Shown piece after piece: positions 1 through 7,991 of a DNA stretch of 62,529 nucleotides. A program made the translations under genes and the position numbers. How positions within the stretch are numbered: the first letter of the stretch is position 1; every line of letters begins with the position of its first letter. The stretch comes from an uncultured Pirellula sp. (GTDB lineage: Bacteria > Planctomycetota > Planctomycetia > Pirellulales > Pirellulaceae). The stretch spans positions 1 to 62,529 of the forward strand of contig CAITIE010000103.1 in NCBI GenBank assembly GCA_903892355.1. The letters run 5' to 3'. Below the pieces are notes generated by a model. It was given only the letters and a program-made list of their open reading frames with translations, searched no databases and was not told the DNA's origin.

Positions 1-190
1 ACTCACAGATCGCCTTGTACAGATCGAAAGCAAACCCAGCGAGACAGAATAGGAGATTGTAGACCAAGCCATAACCCGATTCGATTCGTAAGGACAACTG
101 TCTCAGCGTCCGCGCACTGGTCTCAAAACGGCGATGTTGACAGCATGCTTGAGCAGAAAACGAGCATCGAAGTAGGAGCAAATCAGTCAT
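1..190 (-). CDS. Possible 3'-truncated ORF running off the left edge
   Basis: An open frame on the minus strand starts at an ATG at 188-190 and stays open for 63 codons to the window edge. The predicted peptide has an aromatic, hydrophobic stretch in its second half. I do not recognise a family. Its start lies at the edge of repeat copy A, so it could be part of the same mobile or repeated unit, or a chance open frame. It is incomplete in the window. Confidence 0.22.
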   Translation of the reverse strand, partial: MTDLLLLRCSFSAQACCQHRRFETSARTLRQLSLRIESGYGLVYNLLFCLAGFAFDLYKAICE

Positions 191-402
191 CCACACAACG
201 TGTGAGACCAATGCCCCCCTGTGAGTGCGCTGACAAGATAAGCTTGACTGCTAGTGCCGAGTTCTCGGACTCAAAAGTGTTGAATGTTGTGACGCGGAGC
301 ACTGCAATTGCTCATAGAAGTAGATCAGGTCAGTTGTTATCTTCGTTCTCTCGAGCCTGCACTACTCTTATTGATTTCGCATGCACTCTCACAAATGCTT
401 GA
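178..402 (+). repeat. Diverged direct repeat, copy A (left of the scar region)
   Basis: Positions 251-270 are identical over 20 bases to 3847-3866, and weaker similarity extends about 70 bp upstream and 45 bp downstream. Read in one frame, both copies give IS-x3-SAEFSD-x2-V-x-NV-x2-RS-x-A. Several differences fall at silent third codon positions (AAT/AAC, CGG/CGA, GCA/GCG), which hints at a formerly translated segment. In copy A that frame stays open to a stop at 400-402. No gene is assigned to the rest of 1-618. Confidence 0.6.
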
Positions 403-618
403 CTCCCCGAGCCGTTGGCAGAGAGTTGAGGAGAGAAAATTGAAAGTAGAAAATCACAACTTGGGGCAGTTGCGCAGGGACGCTGTGTGGTGAAAGACTC
501 TCGGGGAAATCGTTGGCCACTAAAATCCCTAGAAAACCGTTTATTCGGAATCTTTTGTGACCGACTGAGTCCAGGTTACAATGAATTTGAAACTCTTCCA
601 TCATTCCCGAGGAATATC

Positions 619-1548
619 ATGCTAGGGATCTCTTATTTCAAAGGCCAACCGAGCGATTACATCATCAAGTATTCGGGGAGCCGTCAGAGCCGAGCTGGCC
701 AAGGCTTGTCATTCTTCTACCTAAGATTCAACACTCAGATTGTGGCCGTTCCGACCCAAAGCATCGACTGCCCCTTTGTGTTTACCGAAATCAGCAGTGA
801 CTATCAAGTTGTCAGTGTCCAAGGCCAATTGACTTACCGAATCTCCGATCCTCAAAGTGCCGCAAAGCTTTTGAACCTGTCGATCGATTCGAAGACAGGT
901 CAATACAAAACCGAAGACCTTCGTGTGCTAGGTCAAAGGATCGTCAACACACTCCAGATCGCCACGCATGAAGAAATCGAAAAGCGAACACTCGAACAGT
1001 GCATTCGGGATGCACAAGCTATTTCAGCAGCTGTCGCTCAGCGAATGGAAAAAGACCCCACCGTCGAATCCTTTGGAGTCGAAGTCCTGGGTGTGTTCAT
1101 CCTTGCCGTAAAGCCAACCCCCGAAATGTCCAAAGCCCTCGAGGCCGAATTCCGTGAGCAGTTGCTGCGGCGGGCCGACGAAGCGATCATGGCCAGACGT
1201 GCAGCGGCCGTCGACGATGAACGAAAGATCCGCGAGAAAGAACTAGAAAGCGATTCCGCTCTTGAAAAGGGACGATCCGAATTGATCGCTCTCAAAGGTG
1301 AGAACATGCTTCGCGAAGCAGAAAACCGGGGCAAAGCTGTCGAGGTCGAATCGGCATCCAAGTCCAAGGCTCTCTCTCAAGAACTCGCCGCTTTAGGTGG
1401 CATCGACCCCAAACTACTCCTTGCCGAATCCATGCGTGTCCTGGGTCTGAATGCCGATAAAGTTGGCCAATTAAATATCACCTCTGAGATCCTCGCGGGC
1501 CTACTGAATCCACCCCCTAAGCAAGATTCGTCCTACAACGATCGATAG
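619..1548 (+). CDS. SPFH/band 7 domain protein
   Basis: This 309-residue protein has a band 7 (SPFH) domain over roughly residues 25-200. A charged coiled-coil region follows (about 205-265), rich in Glu, Lys and Arg with an alanine-rich centre. SPFH proteins form oligomeric scaffolds, usually on membranes. This one shows no N-terminal transmembrane segment, so it may be cytosolic or only peripherally bound. The ATG at 619 is preferred over a GTG at 487 because GAGGA sits just upstream and the SPFH homology begins there. The stop lies 12 bp before the NAD-kinase-like gene, which indicates an operon. Confidence 0.85.
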   Translation: MLGISYFKGQPSDYIIKYSGSRQSRAGQGLSFFYLRFNTQIVAVPTQSIDCPFVFTEISSDYQVVSVQGQLTYRISDPQSAAKLLNLSIDSKTGQYKTEDLRVLGQRIVNTLQIATHEEIEKRTLEQCIRDAQAISAAVAQRMEKDPTVESFGVEVLGVFILAVKPTPEMSKALEAEFREQLLRRADEAIMARRAAAVDDERKIREKELESDSALEKGRSELIALKGENMLREAENRGKAVEVESASKSKALSQELAALGGIDPKLLLAESMRVLGLNADKVGQLNITSEILAGLLNPPPKQDSSYNDR

Positions 1549-1560
1549 AGCTTAAAAACT

Positions 1561-2508
1561 ATGCCTGAGTTGGCGTTTGATAAGATCGTTGTCGTCACCC
1601 GAAAGACGGCGCTCGAGGAATTGATCGAGCGGTACAACTCTGAAGCCCAAGCCCGATTCTATATCGAAAGGCTTGGCGACTCATTCGATGCATATGCAAA
1701 CTCACACCAAGTATTCAAACAGTCGCTTGAACTGCTCAATCGTTCACTACCTGATATCCGCTGCCAATGGATCGATCGATCCTTTCTAGCGAACTTTCTT
1801 TTCGGGCCTAAGGACCTAATCGTAGTACTGGGCCAAGACGGACAAGTCGTCAATACCGCCAAGTACCTGACCGATCAGCCACTGGTTGCATTTAACCCCG
1901 ACCCTCATCGAATAGATGGAATCTTGCTCCCGTTTCACGTCCAACTCGCTGTAAGCGTCCTCAGAAAGGTGGTATCAGGCCGTTACGAAGTCGATCGTCT
2001 GACGATGGCCCAGGCCTCCTTGAACAACGGTCAAACGATTTATGCCCTGAACGATCTATTCATAGGGTACTCGACCCATGCGTCTGCAAGGTACCGAATC
2101 TCTCATGGAGAATACTCTGAGAACCAGTCCTCCAGCGGCATTATCGTCACTACAGGCACCGGATCGACAGGCTGGTCTCGATCGATCTTAACCGGCGCGG
2201 CAGCGATCATCGAAGCCACTGAAAACACAGAGCCATTTCTTCAAGCAAGGGAAAACTACCGTTTCGACTACCGCGAAGAGTCTCTGGTCTACTACGTAAG
2301 AGAGCCATTTATCAGCAGAGCCTCGCAAGCGAAGTTGATCACCGGGACGATCCGAGAGGATCAACCATTATTGGTCACCTCTCAAATGCCAAGCGGCGGC
2401 GTGATTTTCAGCGATGGTGTCGAAAAGGACTTCCTAGCCTTCGATAGCGGCACCACTGCAACGATCTGCGTCGCTGATCGTAAGCTTAATCTGGTCGTGA
2501 ACGCTTAG
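1561..2508 (+). CDS. NAD-kinase-like protein
   Basis: This 315-residue protein carries the two signatures of the ATP-NAD kinase fold. A GQDG motif at residues 91-94 stands where the family has GGDG, ND at 164-165 corresponds to the family NE motif, and GTGSTGW at 199-205 is the nucleotide-binding loop. NAD kinases phosphorylate NAD to NADP. The N-terminal 80 residues are longer than in a minimal NAD kinase and not recognisable. The Gly-to-Gln change in the catalytic motif makes the exact substrate uncertain. It sits 12 bp after the SPFH gene and was probably co-transcribed with it, which suggests a joint role. Confidence 0.75.
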   Translation: MPELAFDKIVVVTRKTALEELIERYNSEAQARFYIERLGDSFDAYANSHQVFKQSLELLNRSLPDIRCQWIDRSFLANFLFGPKDLIVVLGQDGQVVNTAKYLTDQPLVAFNPDPHRIDGILLPFHVQLAVSVLRKVVSGRYEVDRLTMAQASLNNGQTIYALNDLFIGYSTHASARYRISHGEYSENQSSSGIIVTTGTGSTGWSRSILTGAAAIIEATENTEPFLQARENYRFDYREESLVYYVREPFISRASQAKLITGTIREDQPLLVTSQMPSGGVIFSDGVEKDFLAFDSGTTATICVADRKLNLVVNA

Positions 2509-2687
2509 TCCTTGCCGACCAACACACAGCATCAACCTTCTTGAGTCGATTGTGCTAACCCCCGGAACACTGCCGAGCAGGTACCGATATTTGGTACTAA
2601 GATGACTGAGCCACAGACCAAAGTAAACGCTCTAGAGAAACGAAAGATCAAAGAAGCTAGGAACCAACGAACCTCGGGGACACGCGG

Positions 2688-3008
2688 TTGGCAACACGAG
2701 CGACGATTGCATACGCACAAGGGGAGGGGAGCTTCCGGGCAATCTACCTGCACTACGATGGCTACCCGGAACATGCTGGAGTGATTCTCAATCAACGATT
2801 TACCTCCATCGAGTATGTCGCGGCGTTGGTCGCAGGGGGTGAGCTGCGATGTTTGATTTCTAGCGCTGGGGGACCCGAGTACTTGGCTCGGGCTCGTCCC
2901 CCAGAGCATGTTTGCGACCATCGGTCGCTCATGGAGTTCGCACGTAACTGCGATGCGAACTACCTGTACGTCTTCCAAGACGGCCAGTGGCATTGCCACA
3001 AGATGTGA
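2688..3008 (+). CDS. Small protein of a type found in phages and mobile elements
   Basis: The 106-residue product begins MATRATIAYAQGEG and contains LHYDGYPEHAG. The MATRATI...HYDGYPE pattern recalls small proteins of unknown function carried by phages and integrative elements; this is recollection, not a search result. The start is a TTG at 2688 with CGGGGA upstream, so an earlier start in another frame after a frameshift is possible (an ATG-opened frame begins at 2602). It lies between the NAD-kinase-like gene and two transposon or methylase remnants, which fits cargo of a decayed element. Confidence 0.55.
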   Translation: MATRATIAYAQGEGSFRAIYLHYDGYPEHAGVILNQRFTSIEYVAALVAGGELRCLISSAGGPEYLARARPPEHVCDHRSLMEFARNCDANYLYVFQDGQWHCHKM

Positions 3009-3010
3009 CG

Positions 3011-3180
3011 CTACTTCGCGTCGGCCGCACGCATCGGGATGGGGGAGGTCCCCGTTCGCTCTAGGATTGCCGGCTTGCCCGTGAACTGCTGGTACCGATC
3101 GACGATGACGTCGCTGTATAGCGGGTCGAGTTCCATCAGGAACGCATGCCGACCGGTCTGCTCGGCAGCGATCAAGGTTG
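3011..3180 (-). pseudogene. C-terminal remnant of a DNA methyltransferase
   Basis: The last roughly 55 codons of a DNA modification methylase remain. The peptide contains TLIAAEQTGRHAFLMELDP followed by a D-x-YQQFTGKPA segment. This is the typical C-terminal end of ParB-associated or phage-type N4/N6 methylases, where the GSGTTLIA part binds S-adenosylmethionine. Everything upstream (catalytic motif, specificity region) is missing. The reading frame is cut at about 3180, exactly where the oppositely oriented IS66 remnant begins, so insertion or deletion destroyed the gene. It cannot be functional. Confidence 0.75.
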
Positions 3181-3666
3181 ATCGTGTGTGCAACTGATGG
3201 TCGCCTGCCGATCGACAACAATCAGGTCGAGAGGCTGATGAAGCGGATCGCGATTGGCCGCAAGAACTGGCTATTCATTGGGAGCGTGCGAGCGGGGATT
3301 CGCAATGCGGGACTGATGAGCTTAGTGGCCAGCGCGCAGCGTCAGGAGATCGATATAGGAATGTACTTGGAGAGCGTGATCACCCACCTGTTGCGTGGTA
3401 CGGCGCGTCCCGAGGAGCTATTACCGCATCGTTGGAAGGCGAATCACCCCGAAGCGGTGCGTGCCTATCGCGAGCAGGAGCGCCGGGACAAATCCGACAC
3501 GGCCACACTGAACGCCGCCAAGCGCCGGGCTCGCCAGCAGTTAAAAAAGCTGACCTCGCAAATCTCTCGCGGCATCGCAACGCGGACTCCCAATAAATCC
3601 GCGGGAGAGTCGTGTACGCTCACCTTACATTGGTCGACCATTGGAATCGATTGTAGCGTGGAGTAG
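3181..3666 (+). pseudogene. C-terminal remnant of an IS66-family transposase
   Basis: The frame encodes the end of an IS66 transposase. DGRLPIDNNQVERLMK and the downstream GRKNWLFIGS are the hallmark segments near the end of the DDE domain (the E of VERL is the catalytic glutamate). A YLESVITHLL...ELLPHRW tail like IS66 C-termini follows. A long basic tail (about residues 110-160) continues past the usual end. The N-terminal four fifths, the partner orfs and the left end of the element are absent. The 5' end abuts the methyltransferase remnant at about 3180. Confidence 0.8.
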
Positions 3667-4013
3667 GCGATGATCAAGAATTTGGTGAAACAGTGGATAT
3701 TAGTGTTCCGCTCTCATTCGTGAAGTGACGATCGGGAAAGAACACTAATTCCCACTAATAACAATGACAGGTTGAACGTTCGAGCGCCCAGGCGTTGTCA
3801 CGCGCAGGGTGCGTTTGTGAAGTGATCAACGGGATAAGCTCAGTTCCTAGTGCCGAGTTCTCGGACGTGGAGGTGCAGAACGTTGCGGTGCGAAGCAGGG
3901 CGGCCAGCGTTGGTCGGTAACGAGTGTGTAACTATCTTTGCAGGAAGGTACCGAGGAACGTCCAGACGCCAAAGGTCTGACGTTGCGCATCGGGAACCCT
4001 GCCTTCTAATTCG
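3667..4013 (+). repeat. Non-coding gap with diverged direct repeat, copy B (core 3847-3866)
   Basis: This 347-bp stretch has no convincing gene. It holds the second copy of the repeat seen at 178-402. The shared peptide frame runs from about 3768 to a TAA at 3918-3920, giving roughly 50 codons that end in SAEFSDVEVQNVAVRS and a short tail. A separate inverted pair, AGTGTTC/GAACACT, lies at about 3701-3745 after the IS66 remnant. The two repeat copies are about 3.6 kb apart and bracket the SPFH/NADK pair plus the mobile scar. Confidence 0.55.
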
Positions 4014-4457
4014 TTAGTTCTCGGTTTGGCCAAGCAAGTCGTTTTGATGGGGCGTTGGGTTCGCCGGAGAGATCATGATCGGATGAACAAAAAACGCATA
4101 TCCGATCAAAACCAAGATGAACGTTACCATAATCAGAGGATACACTCCCATGATTAAACCGAGCATCGCGCCGGGATGCTTCGCTTCTTCGTTTGATTCA
4201 TTGTACCCATCGCTCTCCAGTTCGACTTGATCGTGCTCCACTTGATCATGTGCCACTGTTTCGTGGCTCGAGTCTAAATCGGACTTCTCCATCACTTCGT
4301 TGAGAAGGGTCATCATGCGCGTCCTTTCAGGTTGAGTTTGTCGGCGAATGGCGACAGCAACCTTATTGCACAACGCAGCCTCGAATTTTTCGTAATTAAT
4401 TCGTTTTCGCGCTGAGTCGATGATCAAGCCATGAAAATCCGGGTGGACTTCATCCAT
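4014..4457 (-). CDS. Hypothetical single-pass membrane protein
   Basis: The product of 147 residues has a soluble N-terminal region. An acidic linker contains a tandem HDQVE-HDQVE repeat (15-bp DNA duplication). One strong transmembrane helix near residues 100-125 precedes a short polar C-terminus. I do not recognise a family. The ATG at 4457 is chosen; a TTG two codons upstream is an alternative. It stands alone, divergent from the dehydrogenase gene at 4801. The 343 bp between them contain nothing else I can identify beyond presumed promoters. Confidence 0.55.
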   Translation of the reverse strand: MDEVHPDFHGLIIDSARKRINYEKFEAALCNKVAVAIRRQTQPERTRMMTLLNEVMEKSDLDSSHETVAHDQVEHDQVELESDGYNESNEEAKHPGAMLGLIMGVYPLIMVTFILVLIGYAFFVHPIMISPANPTPHQNDLLGQTEN

Positions 4458-4800
4458 GCTCAATCCAGTTTCGACTTGTGTGGTGCATTGAAGTTAACGC
4501 ACCGCCTACTTTAACCCTAGGCATCACGCGAACGCGAACAAGGGGACTAATGTGCGTGCCTTTATCGTTGTAGCTTCGATCACTCGCAGCGAAGTTTTCG
4601 GAAGTTGGTATTGTCTGAGGAATTTGATGTCTTCGTGCAGTGCTATGGATGGAAGGTTCTGATTAGGAAAAGAACCTTTCTTTCCCTCTCACCACTTATT
4701 GGTGCAGACACATGGTAAAATCTTGGACTGCAAGCCGTACCAGAATTTCGCGTCTACCTTCAGCGTCACCAGACTCTCCACGGTTTCTTATCAAGAAACA

Positions 4801-7323
4801 ATGATGATATCGACCTCCCAATTCAACAACGTGCGATTTTTGCCATGGGTTTCGTTGGCTTTGACAGCGTTTTTGCTGTGCCTGTCCTTGCGTGTGCGGG
4901 CGCAGTCCCACGACCCAACGGCACCTGCTGTCAATACGAACGTGGGAGGCATCACGCTGACACTTTTGGCAGAACATCCAGACTTGTCGACTCCAACTGG
5001 GATCGATGTGGATGACGCCGGTAACCTTTGGCTGATCGCTTGTCACACCCACTTTAGGCCTGCCACCTACCAAGGCCCGGAGTTTGATGAGGTGTTGGTT
5101 TTTGATGCACACGGCAAAAATCGTCGGGTGTTCTACAACAGCACAAAGACAACGATGCAAATTTTGCTGGGTGGCGATGGTTGGGTCTATTTAGCGCAGC
5201 GCGATCGGATCTTGCGAGTTAAAGATCGCGATGGAGATGGTCGTGGTGATACAGAAGAGACCGTTGCCGCGCTCGAAACGCTGGCCGATTACCCGCACAA
5301 CGGATTGAGCGGCATGGCATGGCATAACGATGGCGGGCTCATTTTCTCCCTCGGCGAGAACTTTGGCAAGGATTGGAAGATGCAAGGGACCGATGGACGC
5401 CAACTTGCTGGACGCGGTGAGGGTGGTGTGTTCCACTGTTCCGTGGAAGGTAAGGGGCTTCGTCGGATTGCACACGGGTTTTGGAATCCATTCGGATTGT
5501 GGATGCGAGACGATGGAATCCTTTTCGCTGCCGAGAACGATCCTGGTAGCCGCCCCCCGTGCCGACTGCTTCATGTCGTCGAAGGTGGCGACTACGGATT
5601 CCAGTATGTCTATGGGAGTGCACCTGTGCATCCTTTTGTCGCGTGGAACGGAGAACTTCGAGGGACACTCGGCATGATCCATCCCTGCGGCGAAGGACCT
5701 TGTTCGGTCGTCGGATTGGGTGGTGGGGTCATGGTTCCCTCCTGGAGCAATCATTGCATCGACTATTTTCCTTTGAAATGGAACGGTGCGACGCTGACCT
5801 CGGAAAAGATCGAGTTATTGCGGGGTAGCGACATGTTTAGGCCTGTTGCCATGGTGCGAGCCGATGATCGGACTTTCTATTTCACGGACTGGGTATCGCC
5901 AAGTTACGAATTGCACGGGATGGGGCGTCTCTGGAAGATGGAGATCGACCCTGATGAAGCTCCGTGGATCCAACGGGAACGCGAACCATGGACCGAACAA
6001 GCGACATTGGCGGAAAGGCTTCGCCGACGTGACTTCGATGCAGGAAGTACTCCATCCCTAGATGAATTGATCGGGTGGGGCCAAGGGTCCGATCCCTTTC
6101 TTTCCGATGCTGCCCAAAGCTACCTGGGGGATCTCGCGAAGGGATGGTCTATCGAAGAATTTCAAGCACTTCCACGCGACCAAAAGTTATGGGTGTTGGT
6201 GTCACTGCGTAAGAGTTCGTGGAACAACCCTAAGTGGGTGCAAGCCGCATGGAGCGATCGGGATCCGGACATACGCTTCGAGTCGTTGCGCTGGATAGCC
6301 GACGCCGTATGGCGGGAGTGGAAGGAACAAGTTGAAGACCTGTTGCGGGAACCGACTCTCGATTATCGCATGTTCGAGGCAGCGGTGGCGACGTTGAACA
6401 CACTGCAGGGAAATCCGAGCGCCGGGGTAACGGATCCGAAGTTGATCGTGGCTAAGGTTCTCGATGACGCGACGCCGTCACGTATCCGGGCTTATTCATT
6501 GCGTTTGGCGTCACCTGAGCATGAATCATTGACCACGGAGTTGCTTCGAAAACTTCTTTCGGTACCGGACGAATTGTTGCAAACAGAGGTGGTTCGAACG
6601 CTCGCCCTGAAGCGAACCGATGAAGCTCGCCGAGAGTTGACGAGACTTTTGCAACGAGGAGGATTGGCCGAGTCGATCCGTTTGGAAGCCATCGCAGGGC
6701 TCGTCGGGAGTAATGATGCAGAGCAGCAATCGCTGCTCAAGACGATATCGGAGACGGGCGCGTTGCCGATGCAGCGTGAAGCTCGCAGGGTGATGAGGCT
6801 AAGTTCGCCGGTGGTGAGCGAGGATGAGACCAATCGGGCACACGAGCGTGCGGAGGTGGATTCGTGGCTTTCGCGTTTGGAAGCGATGCCAGGCCGAGGG
6901 GATCCGGAAGCAGGGCGTCGAATCTTTTTCCACAGCACTGGATCTTCGTGTGCTCAGTGCCATCGTCATGATGGACGGGGCAATGTGGTCGGTCCGGATC
7001 TCAGTTTGATCGCTCGTCAGGGGGATTCCCGATCGTTGCTGCAATCCATCGTAACGCCGAATCGCGACGTTGCACCGCAGTTCTATTGCACCTTGCTCGA
7101 GTTGTCAGATGATTCGCAATTCACGGGGATCTTGCTGCGATCATCGAGCACTGAGGTCTATCGGAACAACTTTGGGCAGGAAGTAACGTTTCAAAAGAAT
7201 GAGATCGTGAGTCGTCGTGAATTGCGAACATCGCTCATGCCTACTGGCCTGCTCGATGCGTTTACGGATGAAGAGGTGCGAGATCTGTTGGCGTTTTTGA
7301 TGCAAGACCCATCGACTCGCTAG
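4801..7323 (+). CDS. Secreted PVC-type dehydrogenase with C-terminal cytochrome c domain
   Basis: This 840-residue protein matches the planctomycete/verrucomicrobial PVC dehydrogenase architecture. It has a signal peptide (about 1-35, ending VRAQ) and a beta-propeller sugar-dehydrogenase-like domain (about 40-380) with repeated D-x-DGDG-type loops. A HEAT-like helical region follows (about 430-670). A cytochrome c module has heme motif CAQCH at 717-721, then GPDLS and a distal LMPTGLLDAFTDEEV segment. Such proteins are thought to oxidise sugars or related substrates in the periplasm and pass electrons to the heme; the substrate is unknown. ATG 4801 is preferred over a GTG at 4699 because it gives a clean signal peptide. 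Confidence 0.88.
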   Translation: MMISTSQFNNVRFLPWVSLALTAFLLCLSLRVRAQSHDPTAPAVNTNVGGITLTLLAEHPDLSTPTGIDVDDAGNLWLIACHTHFRPATYQGPEFDEVLVFDAHGKNRRVFYNSTKTTMQILLGGDGWVYLAQRDRILRVKDRDGDGRGDTEETVAALETLADYPHNGLSGMAWHNDGGLIFSLGENFGKDWKMQGTDGRQLAGRGEGGVFHCSVEGKGLRRIAHGFWNPFGLWMRDDGILFAAENDPGSRPPCRLLHVVEGGDYGFQYVYGSAPVHPFVAWNGELRGTLGMIHPCGEGPCSVVGLGGGVMVPSWSNHCIDYFPLKWNGATLTSEKIELLRGSDMFRPVAMVRADDRTFYFTDWVSPSYELHGMGRLWKMEIDPDEAPWIQREREPWTEQATLAERLRRRDFDAGSTPSLDELIGWGQGSDPFLSDAAQSYLGDLAKGWSIEEFQALPRDQKLWVLVSLRKSSWNNPKWVQAAWSDRDPDIRFESLRWIADAVWREWKEQVEDLLREPTLDYRMFEAAVATLNTLQGNPSAGVTDPKLIVAKVLDDATPSRIRAYSLRLASPEHESLTTELLRKLLSVPDELLQTEVVRTLALKRTDEARRELTRLLQRGGLAESIRLEAIAGLVGSNDAEQQSLLKTISETGALPMQREARRVMRLSSPVVSEDETNRAHERAEVDSWLSRLEAMPGRGDPEAGRRIFFHSTGSSCAQCHRHDGRGNVVGPDLSLIARQGDSRSLLQSIVTPNRDVAPQFYCTLLELSDDSQFTGILLRSSSTEVYRNNFGQEVTFQKNEIVSRRELRTSLMPTGLLDAFTDEEVRDLLAFLMQDPSTR

Positions 7324-7339
7324 AGACTCGCAACGAGGG

Positions 7340-7475
7340 ATGGGTTCAACCCATGCCCACCTGAACCGGGATTTCGAGATGAATCAACCGGTATTCCTAA
7401 GATAGTGAAACGGGTATCGTGCAAAGAACGCGTGACGGCGCTCGCGCAGTCCCTGGGGACGGGCGTTTCAGGGAC
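7340..7475. terminator. Two hairpins between convergent genes
   Basis: Between the convergent dehydrogenase and H1-like genes are two inverted repeats. One is a palindrome ATGGGTT-C-AACCCAT at 7340-7354. The other has arms GTCCCTG (7449-7455) and CAGGGAC (7469-7475). Neither has a long T-tract, so they are only candidate bidirectional terminators. The rest of the 166-bp gap is unremarkable. Confidence 0.35.
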
Positions 7476-7489
7476 CTCATGCCGCGGTT

Positions 7490-7723
7490 CTACTTTTTCG
7501 TAGCCTTTTTGGTCGCTGCTTTCTTGGTCGCAGCCTTTTTTGCAGCCTTCTTGGTGGTCGGCTTTGCTGTTACCGTTTTTGCCTTCTTCACAGCCTTCTT
7601 GGCAGCAACGGGTTTCGACTCCGATGCCTTGGCAGTCGCGGGTTTAGCTTTCTTCTTGCCACCGAAAATGGAATCCCATCCGCTCGCGTACTTATCGTTA
7701 GTACCAACTCGTGTGATCGTCAC
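7490..7723 (-). CDS. Small histone-H1-like Lys/Ala-rich protein
   Basis: This 77-residue protein has a conserved-looking head (TRVGTNDKYASGWDSIFGGKKK) and a low-complexity tail made of AAKKA, TKKAA and ATKKA repeats. Lys/Ala tails of this kind occur in bacterial histone-H1-like and extended HU proteins and bind DNA or RNA non-specifically; that role is inferred. The GTG start at 7723 is well supported by GAGGTAA about six bases upstream. The gene is monocistronic. The 268 bp upstream (7724-7991) contain no other gene. Confidence 0.7.
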   Translation of the reverse strand: MTITRVGTNDKYASGWDSIFGGKKKAKPATAKASESKPVAAKKAVKKAKTVTAKPTTKKAAKKAATKKAATKKATKK

Positions 7724-7991
7724 CGTGTTACCTCAAATCCAAAACATTGTGAACAACAGAAGAACATGAAAACCGGGCATCGCATGTGTCAACGCGCCGC
7801 GTGCTCTAATTAGCGGATAAAAATCGGAGCGGTCAAGGCATCTTCGATAGAAATGAGACTAAATGCAACGTACAAGGTGGAGCGGTGAGGAGTCTCGGGA
7901 GCGACGTTCGAATGTTCAGTTACCTCTAAGGACTGTGATGAAGGCTGTTGTGATGGAGGCCTACAGGAGTTTTTCTTGGCTTTGTTGTCCG

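Noticed and set aside
2532-3221. A 229-codon minus-strand open frame over the small mobile-element gene
   Set aside because: It overlaps the better supported plus-strand gene and the methyltransferase remnant, has no family match, and its composition is that of an opposite-strand shadow.
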